Source of the DNA: Ruminococcus flavefaciens
Lineage (GTDB): Bacteria > Bacillota_A > Clostridia > Oscillospirales > Ruminococcaceae
Direction: 5' to 3'
DNA: 10,935 bases
Assembly: GCA_004556875.1 (NCBI GenBank)
Contig: SFFP01000045.1
Location: forward strand, 1 to 10,935
The notes under the pieces are model-generated. The model searched no databases. It saw nothing but the letters and a program-made list of their open reading frames with translations, and was not told the origin of the DNA. Positions within the stretch are counted from its first letter, which is position 1, and each line of letters starts with the position of its first letter. Below, piece by piece: positions 6,881 through 10,935 of the stretch. Position numbers and translations under genes: made by a program.

Positions 6881-6927
6881 CAGGAGTATCAAAGATACTT
6901 CTGTGAGATAAATTTCTCATTTATTTT
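6881..6927 (+). other. Two consecutive hairpins between the CoA ligase and the small gene
   Basis: Hairpin 1 pairs 6881-6890 with 6894-6903 (10 bp including one G-U, AAA loop). Hairpin 2 pairs TGAGA (6904-6908) with TCTCA (6915-6919) and is followed by TTTATTTT (6920-6927). The next ribosome site begins at 6928. It could be a leaky terminator or an RNA-processing or stability element separating the enzyme genes from the two small downstream genes. The second stem is weak, so full termination is unlikely. Confidence 0.45.
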
Positions 6928-6942
6928 AAGGAGGTTTCATTT

Positions 6943-7170
6943 ATGAAAATCAAATTATTTTCCACAAATTATATGCCTGAGCAGGAGAAGTATCAGAGAT
7001 TTGCTGCTTTTGAGAACGAGCTTAATCAGTTTATCTCAAATGTCAAGGTGATCGACATAAAGTTCAGCACATCATCAGGTCTTTGCCACGATGCACAGAC
7101 CCATGTAAATGAGTATCTCGATGAGCATTCTGTTCTCGTAATGTACGAGGATCTCCCAAAGGAGAAGTAA
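6943..7170 (+). CDS. Small protein resembling the Cse60 family (75 aa)
   Basis: The ATG at 6943 has a perfect AAGGAGG (6928-6934) at eight bases, so this short gene is surely translated. The product is soluble and lacks membrane segments. Its plan is M-K-I-K-L-F at the start, a helix with E-N-E-L-N-Q-F-I, then V-I-D-I-K-F-S-T-S (36-44) and a closing strand V-L-V-M-Y-E-D near the end. This order is the one I recall for Cse60, a small sigma-E-dependent protein of Bacillus (Pfam Spore_Cse60), and for its relatives in non-sporulating Firmicutes. The match rests on memory of the pattern, not on an alignment. The biochemical function of that family is unknown. Its place between the CoA ligase and the ACT protein, with 44 bases to the latter, suggests cotranscription but not a known role. 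Confidence 0.75.
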   Translation: MKIKLFSTNYMPEQEKYQRFAAFENELNQFISNVKVIDIKFSTSSGLCHDAQTHVNEYLDEHSVLVMYEDLPKEK

Positions 7171-7214
7171 TTTCCTCTTGCTGACGCAGAATACTATTTA
7201 AGGAGGAAGATCAT

Positions 7215-7649
7215 ATGTCAAATGTAAGACAGATCTCGGTTTTTGTAGACAACAAGCCTAATCAGCTTGCAGGAGTAATGAAGCTGATAAAGGACAGCAG
7301 GATAAATGTACGTGCTCTCAGTCTTGCTGATACAAAGGATTTCGGAATTCTGCGTATGATCGTAAATGATACGGATAAGGCTGTAGAAACTCTTAAATCA
7401 GCCTCATATGCTGTAACAGTTACAGAGATCGTAGCGATTTCAATACCTGATTCACCCGGACAGCTCAGCCGTGTGCTGGATATCCTCGGAAGCAGGAACG
7501 TTAATCTTGAGTATCTCTATGCTTTCCTCGGAAAATCTGACAGGGCGGTTTCGTTTGTTATCAGAGTTGATGACAATGATAATGCTTCTGCTGCGCTCAC
7601 AGACGGCGGTATTATTCAGCTTACCGAAAATGATATAGCTGAAATGTGA
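7215..7649 (+). CDS. Tandem ACT-domain protein linked to aryl-acetate metabolism
   Basis: This 144-residue protein is two ACT domains and nothing else. The first (about 4-70) starts R-Q-I-S-V-F-V-D-N-K-P-N-Q-L-A and contains D-F-G-I-L-R-M-I-V. The second (about 72-140) starts I-V-A-I-S-I-P-D-S-P-G-Q-L-S. The N-K-P-N-Q-L and D-S-P-G-Q-L turns are where ACT dimers bind amino acids. Stand-alone double-ACT proteins of this kind (COG4747 type) recurrently sit beside phenylacetate-CoA ligase and iorAB, which makes a sensor of an aromatic amino acid that modulates these enzymes plausible; this role is inferred. The ATG has AAGGAGG (7200-7206) at eight bases. The protein is cytoplasmic. No clear intrinsic terminator follows the stop, although a new strong promoter begins about 50 bases downstream. 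Confidence 0.9.
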   Translation: MSNVRQISVFVDNKPNQLAGVMKLIKDSRINVRALSLADTKDFGILRMIVNDTDKAVETLKSASYAVTVTEIVAISIPDSPGQLSRVLDILGSRNVNLEYLYAFLGKSDRAVSFVIRVDDNDNASAALTDGGIIQLTENDIAEM

Positions 7650-7696
7650 GTATTGCACAAAAAAGATGCCTGTTCTTAAATTTATTATGAAAACGC

Positions 7697-7726
7697 TTGA
7701 CATAATTCCTGTTGATGTTGTATAAT
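7697..7726 (+). promoter_or_regulatory. Consensus sigma-A promoter for the zinc-ribbon gene
   Basis: A perfect TTGACA (7697-7702) and a perfect TATAAT (7721-7726) are separated by 18 bases. The start codon at 7774 lies 48 bases after the -10. This is the best promoter in the window and marks a new transcription unit after the arylacetate genes. Confidence 0.9.
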
Positions 7727-7773
7727 ATAAACACAATATTTAACGAGAAAATATTCGACAGGAGTGATGAAAG

Positions 7774-8208
7774 ATGGGTATTCTCGATAAATTTAACGAT
7801 GCAAGCAGGGGTGTGTCAGAAAAAGCGAAAAATATCTCAGAAGCGAACAATCTCAAGAGAAAAATTCTCTATGAGGAAGAGCGTATAGTAGAGATCTTTA
7901 CAGATATCGGAAAGAAATATTACAAAAATCCGGGTGAAGATCCGGCAGCTCTTAAAGTGCTTTGCGATGACATAGATACAAGACGCAGAAGGATCAAAAA
8001 GATGAGATACGAGCTCAACGGCATAAGAGGATATAAGATATGTCCTAAGTGCGACGCTGAGGTCAATGAGCGCTTCCAGTTCTGTGGTCGATGCGGTGCA
8101 AGACTTCCTGATATTGAGGACGATGACTTTATGTCGCTTGAATCCAACGACTACTACACAGAAAGCAGCAACAATTTCTTTGACGCTGATTCTAATAAGA
8201 ACTATTGA
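7774..8208 (+). CDS. Zinc-ribbon protein with basic helical N-terminal half
   Basis: This 144-residue protein has three parts. Residues 1-87 form a strongly helical, charged region, probably a helical hairpin or coiled coil, with a basic patch R-R-R-R-I-K-K-M-R. A zinc ribbon follows with C90-P-K-C93 and C104-G-R-C107. The tail (about 113-144) is acidic and rich in Asn, Ser and Tyr and likely disordered. There is no membrane segment, so it is cytoplasmic. The ribbon resembles the generic double-zinc-ribbon type found in many Firmicute proteins of unknown role, which may bind nucleic acid or protein. The start has AGGAGTGA (7760-7767) six bases upstream. It is transcribed alone: a consensus promoter lies in front and a strong terminator behind. 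The perfect promoter suggests high expression. No function can be assigned. Confidence 0.85.
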   Translation: MGILDKFNDASRGVSEKAKNISEANNLKRKILYEEERIVEIFTDIGKKYYKNPGEDPAALKVLCDDIDTRRRRIKKMRYELNGIRGYKICPKCDAEVNERFQFCGRCGARLPDIEDDDFMSLESNDYYTESSNNFFDADSNKNY

Positions 8209-8209
8209 T

Positions 8210-8626
8210 TCACATTGGCTGTTCTGACACTATCGGAACAGCCTTTTTATTACAGAACTGACGGCGTATTCGTCTGCACAGGCTTCGTGCAGGGATACAT
8301 AGTACGAACCAGAATGCGGAAAAGGGGATACATATCTGCCCGAGAAAATTGAAGGGCATATCCGAGTAATCCCAGACGTTCCAGTGCATAATAACATTGT
8401 CGAATATACCTACGGTCAGCTCTATTGCGGTTATTATCACAGCGCCGATGATACAACTTCGGATGAGCGTCATGGTGCGGCGGCTGTTTATGGCGTAAAG
8501 TATCATAAGTACAGTGCCGCCTGTCAGCGACATAGTCCAGTGAGTATAGCCGCGCATGACTATTTCTATAAGACTATAGCAGAAATAACCCATAAGAAAC
8601 GAAAATAACATCTGTGAAAGCTTCAT
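8210..8626 (-). CDS. CmpB-type membrane protein (putative ABC-transporter type IV family)
   Basis: On the minus strand, ATG at 8626-8624 has a perfect AGGAGG seven bases upstream. A longer reading from 8722 is open but has no ribosome site and would overlap malQ, so 138 residues is preferred. Four membrane segments are visible (about 5-24, 34-47, 56-75 and 93-113), followed by an Arg-rich tail that should lie in the cytoplasm. The pattern G-Y-F-C-Y-S-L-I-E near the start, Y-T-H-W-T-M at 27-32, I-E-L-T-V-G at 68-73 and W-D-Y-S-D-M-P-F-N-F-L-G-Q-I-C at 85-99 is the signature I know from the family annotated as putative ABC transporter permease (CmpB, PF06541). True transport function for that family is unproven. 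It is convergent with the zinc-ribbon gene (one base between the stops) and divergent from malQ. Confidence 0.85.
   Translation of the reverse strand: MKLSQMLFSFLMGYFCYSLIEIVMRGYTHWTMSLTGGTVLMILYAINSRRTMTLIRSCIIGAVIITAIELTVGIFDNVIMHWNVWDYSDMPFNFLGQICIPFSAFWFVLCIPARSLCRRIRRQFCNKKAVPIVSEQPM
8217..8248 (+). terminator. Intrinsic terminator of the zinc-ribbon gene, inside the opposing CDS
   Basis: GGCTGTTCTGA (8217-8227) pairs with TCGGAACAGCC (8233-8243), an 11-bp stem with one G-U and a 5-base loop, followed by TTTTT (8244-8248). It starts eight bases after the zinc-ribbon stop. On the other strand these bases are codons for the last residues of the membrane protein (K-K-A-V-P-I-V-S-E-Q-P). 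The hairpin has no T-run in the minus direction. Confidence 0.92.
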
Positions 8627-8630
8627 TTTA

Positions 8631-8640
8631 TCACCTCCTG
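8631..8640 (-). promoter_or_regulatory. Shine-Dalgarno that fixes the start of the minus-strand membrane protein
   Basis: Read on the minus strand this is CAGGAGGTGA, with the AGGAGG core (8634-8639) seven bases before the ATG at 8626. It rules out the longer upstream ATG at 8722, which has no comparable site. The 69-base gap to malQ must hold both divergent promoters, but neither is clear: TATTAT on the minus strand and GATAAT (8665-8670) on the plus strand are only weak -10 candidates. Confidence 0.85.
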
Positions 8641-8695
8641 TGATAATTATGAGCGCTTTTACGTGATAATATACAGGAAAGGGAGTTGAATAAAT

Positions 8696-10168
8696 ATGCG
8701 GAAAAGCTGTATACTTATGCACATATCAAGTCTTCCGTCGGAATACGGCATTGGAAAAATGGGAAGAGCCGCATTTGAATTTGTGGATTTTCTTAGGTCT
8801 GCTGAGGTAAAGTGCTGGCAGATACTTCCGCTTTCGCCCACAAGCTATGGGGATTCTCCATATCAGTCCTTCTCGGTAAAGGCTGGAAATCCTTACTTTA
8901 TCGACTTTGAGGTCCTTGAATGTGACGGACTTCTTGAGCATCACGAGTTCGCGGCTTTTGACTGGGGCAATGATCCTGACAAGGTGGATTACAGCCTGCT
9001 GTATGACCACTGTTATGATGTACTGAGAATTGCGTATAACAGGTTCAAGCCTGCAAAATTCCCGAGCTATAAGGAGTTTTGCGACGAGAATAAGAAGTGG
9101 CTTGATGAATATGCACTTTTCATGGCATTGAAGTTCAGATACGACGGCAAGCCCTGGTATGAATGGGACAGCGATATATCAATGCACAAGCCAAAAGCTG
9201 TTGCGGCGGCTAAAAAGGAACTGAAAAAGGACATCGGCTTCTATAAATTCATACAGTTTGAGTTCCACAGGCAGTGGAGCGAGCTGAAAAAATATGCCAA
9301 CAGCAACGGCATTGAGATAATCGGTGATATACCGATATACTGCGCTCTTGACAGCGTTGAGGCGTGGGCATCGCCTAAGCTCTTTCAGTTTGACAGAAAG
9401 CGCAGACCTGTTGCTGTTGCAGGTTGTCCGCCCGATGATTTTTCACCGCTTGGTCAGCTTTGGGGCAATCCGCTGTATAATTGGGACTATCATAAAAAGA
9501 CAGGCTTTGAGTGGTGGATAGACCGTATCAAGGCGGCTTCGGAGCTTTATGATATCGTAAGGATAGACCATTTCCGCGGCTTTGAGAGCTATTACAGCAT
9601 ACCATTCGGCAACGAGGATGCTACTGTTGGCGAGTGGGAGAAAGGTCCGAATTATGAGCTTTTCAAGCTGGCTGAGGAAAAGCTTGGCAAGCTGAATATC
9701 ATTGCTGAGGATCTGGGATTTATCACTCCTGAGGTTAGGGAAATGCTTGACAAGTGCGGATATCCGGGAATGAAGGTGCTTCAGTTCGGATTTAGTGACG
9801 GCGAGAATGAATATCTTCCCCATAACTATGCAGGTACGAATTATTTCGCTTACACAGGTACTCATGATAACGAGACTCTCATCGGCTGGGTGGATACACT
9901 GGACAAAAAGTCGCTGAAATTCGCAAAGCAGTATCTCAATGTCAAGAAGAAAAAGGAGATACCTGCCGCAGTTATACGCGCCGCATGGGCAAGTGTGGCA
10001 GAAGTTGCGGCGGCACAGATACAGGATTTCCTCGACAGTCCTAAAGAGGGCAGAATGAATACTCCCTCGACTCTTGGCGGCAACTGGCAGTTCCGTACAA
10101 AGAAGTCTGATTTCACCCCTGAGCTGGCGAAAAAGATACGCAGGCTCAACAGGCTTTACAACAGATGA
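8696..10168 (+). CDS. malQ: 4-alpha-glucanotransferase (amylomaltase, GH77)
   Basis: This 490-residue protein has every GH77 landmark. W-Q-I-L-P-L-S-P-T-S-Y-G-D-S-P-Y-Q lies near residue 45. The catalytic nucleophile is D291 in R-I-D-H-F-R-G-F, the acid/base E338 in A-E-D-L-G, and the third carboxylate D391 in T-H-D-N-E. These positions are almost those of the Thermus enzyme, and the length equals that of the short bacterial type without an N-terminal extension. It transfers alpha-1,4-glucan segments between maltodextrins, releasing glucose, in the cytoplasm during maltodextrin or glycogen use. The ATG has GGAG (8682-8685) ten bases upstream. No phosphorylase or transporter gene is adjacent, so it appears to be a single-gene unit ended by its own terminator and divergent from the CmpB-type gene. 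Confidence 0.97.
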   Translation: MRKSCILMHISSLPSEYGIGKMGRAAFEFVDFLRSAEVKCWQILPLSPTSYGDSPYQSFSVKAGNPYFIDFEVLECDGLLEHHEFAAFDWGNDPDKVDYSLLYDHCYDVLRIAYNRFKPAKFPSYKEFCDENKKWLDEYALFMALKFRYDGKPWYEWDSDISMHKPKAVAAAKKELKKDIGFYKFIQFEFHRQWSELKKYANSNGIEIIGDIPIYCALDSVEAWASPKLFQFDRKRRPVAVAGCPPDDFSPLGQLWGNPLYNWDYHKKTGFEWWIDRIKAASELYDIVRIDHFRGFESYYSIPFGNEDATVGEWEKGPNYELFKLAEEKLGKLNIIAEDLGFITPEVREMLDKCGYPGMKVLQFGFSDGENEYLPHNYAGTNYFAYTGTHDNETLIGWVDTLDKKSLKFAKQYLNVKKKKEIPAAVIRAAWASVAEVAAAQIQDFLDSPKEGRMNTPSTLGGNWQFRTKKSDFTPELAKKIRRLNRLYNR

Positions 10169-10173
10169 TAAAG

Positions 10174-10204
10174 ATACCGAGTCTTTCAATAGGCTCGGTA
10201 TTTT
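10174..10204 (+). terminator. Intrinsic terminator after malQ
   Basis: ATACCGAG (10174-10181) pairs with CTCGGTAT (10194-10201). Three more pairs, one of them G-U, extend the stem inward to a 6-base loop. A short TTTT (10201-10204) follows. It begins five bases past the malQ stop. The T-run is short, so termination may be incomplete. Confidence 0.83.
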
Positions 10205-10209
10205 AATTA

Positions 10210-10236
10210 GTGACATTCGTCACAGCGGAAGTGACA
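10210..10236 (+). promoter_or_regulatory. GTGAC inverted and direct repeats upstream of a promoter (possible operator)
   Basis: GTGAC (10210-10214), four bases, GTCAC (10219-10223), then a third GTGAC at 10232-10236 lie just upstream of the -35 at 10246. The arrangement could bind a dimeric regulator. The units are short and chance is possible. Confidence 0.3.
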
Positions 10237-10245
10237 GCAGACATC

Positions 10246-10274
10246 TTCAAAACCTGACTTTTATGTAGTATAAT
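10246..10274 (+). promoter_or_regulatory. Sigma-A-type promoter for the small membrane-protein genes
   Basis: A perfect TATAAT (10269-10274) lies 17 bases after TTCAAA (10246-10251), which matches TTGACA at 4 of 6 positions. The likely transcript starts near 10281, where a 6-bp hairpin, AGGGAG (10286-10291) with CTCCCT (10298-10303), would form at its 5' end. Such 5' hairpins can protect a transcript from decay. Confidence 0.75.
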
Positions 10275-10323
10275 CATGTTAACAAAGGGAGAGAAAGCTC
10301 CCTGAGGAATGCAGCTATATAAA

Positions 10324-10333
10324 GGGGGAGAGG
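10324..10333 (+). promoter_or_regulatory. Shine-Dalgarno that decides the start at 10336
   Basis: GGGGGAGAGG immediately precedes ATG 10336-10338. The in-frame upstream ATG at 10309 has only a GAGG one or two bases away, too close to work, so the shorter protein is preferred. Confidence 0.75.
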
Positions 10334-10335
10334 TT

Positions 10336-10821
10336 ATGAAAAAGAGTGAGAGAATTATCAGAAATGTATGTATTTGCGGTATCGTAAGCTATCTTGTTTA
10401 CTGTTTTTATCTTTGCGTAAAGGATAGAGTTCATTCAGCGCCGTGGGACTATCTCGGACGTGGATATCGTTCTGAATTTGGCGTTGTATTGATTTTATCA
10501 CTGCTGGGAATTATTTACATTGCAGTATCAAATCGCATCAGAAACCGCAAAACTATCGGTTTAAAGCCTATCTCAAAGGCATACAGAATATCATTTATCG
10601 TTTCATATATTCCCTACGTTATTCTGCTTGCATATTCTCTTTATTGCAGCAAGTACGGTTTTGAGTTTTTCGGAAAGTCCTATGGCTGGCAAGGTTTTTA
10701 CGACGCATTTATTATAATGGGACTGGTATTCTGTGTAATTCCTGTATTTCCGTTTTGTATCTTCTGGCAGATACTCTACATCGTTAAGTATATCCGAAGC
10801 AGAAAAGCTGAAAGGAGCTGA
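10336..10821 (+). CDS. Four-helix membrane protein of unknown function (161 aa)
   Basis: I do not recognise a family. The product has a short basic N-terminus and four hydrophobic segments (about 11-28, 49-65, 85-103 and 124-150; the last is long and kinked by prolines 136 and 139). Its loops are basic, such as R-I-R-N-R-K at 67-72, and it has a basic tail R-S-R-K. By the positive-inside rule both ends and the middle basic loop should face the cytoplasm. There is no catalytic or metal motif, although several Cys and many Tyr are present. The base composition is more AT-rich than in iorA or malQ, which fits either a membrane protein or acquired DNA. It has its own promoter, and the next small membrane gene starts four bases after its stop, so the pair is an operon. 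Confidence 0.8.
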   Translation: MKKSERIIRNVCICGIVSYLVYCFYLCVKDRVHSAPWDYLGRGYRSEFGVVLILSLLGIIYIAVSNRIRNRKTIGLKPISKAYRISFIVSYIPYVILLAYSLYCSKYGFEFFGKSYGWQGFYDAFIIMGLVFCVIPVFPFCIFWQILYIVKYIRSRKAERS

Positions 10822-10825
10822 GTTT

Positions 10826-10935
10826 ATGAAGAAATATGAAAAGGTATTACTGGCGATATTCGGCAGCTTTGCAGCATTAGGTATAGCAGCTGTACTGTAT
10901 ATCTGGGTGGGACTGAATAAGAGGCGTGAGAGGCA
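10826..10935 (+). CDS. Membrane-anchored protein, N-terminal part (3' end outside window)
   Basis: An ATG at 10826 with AAAGGAG (10811-10817) at eight bases opens a frame that continues to the window edge (36 complete codons). The visible part is M-K-K-Y-E-K followed by one hydrophobic stretch (about 7-27) and then a strongly basic segment N-K-R-R-E-R. This could be a membrane anchor of N-out orientation, or the first helix of a multi-span protein like the gene before it. The ribosome site lies inside the end of the preceding gene, which points to translational coupling. The function cannot be judged from this fragment. Confidence 0.75.
   Translation, partial: MKKYEKVLLAIFGSFAALGIAAVLYIWVGLNKRRER

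Noticed and set aside
8627..8722. Extension of the minus-strand membrane protein to an upstream ATG at 8722 (32 more residues)
   Set aside because: No ribosome site there, the extension overlaps the malQ start, and it has none of the family pattern, whereas the ATG at 8626 has a perfect AGGAGG.
9443..10216. A 257-codon minus-strand open frame opposite malQ
   Set aside because: It overlaps a clearly real GH77 gene with all catalytic residues. The translation has no recognisable domain, and no ribosome site was seen at its start.

Overview
The window looks like chromosome of a low-to-mid GC anaerobic Firmicute, most likely a Ruminococcus-type member of the Oscillospiraceae. The reasons are strong AGGAGG-type ribosome sites before almost every gene, sigma-A-like TTGACA/TATAAT promoters, a ferredoxin-dependent 2-oxoacid oxidoreductase, and a 4-alpha-glucanotransferase typical of glucan and glycogen users. 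The genus is an inference from gene content and style; no rRNA or other marker is present. I see no tRNA, rRNA, CRISPR array, transposase or integrase.

Layout: the left edge holds the last 45 codons of an Hsp20-family small heat-shock protein (1-138), closed by a strong intrinsic terminator. A 221-base gap follows (213-433), holding only a small palindrome and an extended -10 promoter. That promoter drives a Cof-type HAD phosphatase (434-1264, TTG start). Next is a long same-strand run built around arylpyruvate/arylacetate metabolism: iorA (1293-3023), iorB (4806-5381), a phenylacetate-CoA ligase (5565-6872), a small Cse60-like protein (6943-7170) and a tandem ACT-domain protein (7215-7649). 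IorAB interconverts aryl-pyruvates and aryl-acetyl-CoA with ferredoxin, the ligase interconverts aryl-acetate and aryl-acetyl-CoA, and the ACT protein is a plausible amino-acid sensor. In rumen ruminococci, which are known to assimilate phenylacetate into phenylalanine by reductive carboxylation, the set could run in the biosynthetic direction.

The arylacetate run is interrupted. iorA and iorB, normally neighbours, are separated by about 1.8 kb. This stretch holds an 87-bp tandem duplication that copies the last codons of iorA, a very acidic 131-aa protein of unknown function, and a membrane protein. The membrane protein carries five 14-residue Gln/Gly/Tyr/Ser repeats resembling low-complexity domains of phase-separating RNA-binding proteins. 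This is the most unusual part of the window.

The right third starts with a zinc-ribbon protein behind a near-perfect promoter (7697-8208). It is followed by a convergent CmpB-type membrane protein (8210-8626, minus strand) whose 3' coding end contains the terminator of the zinc-ribbon gene. malQ (8696-10168) is divergent from the membrane gene and ends in its own terminator. A separate promoter then drives two genes for small membrane proteins of unknown function; the second runs off the right edge.
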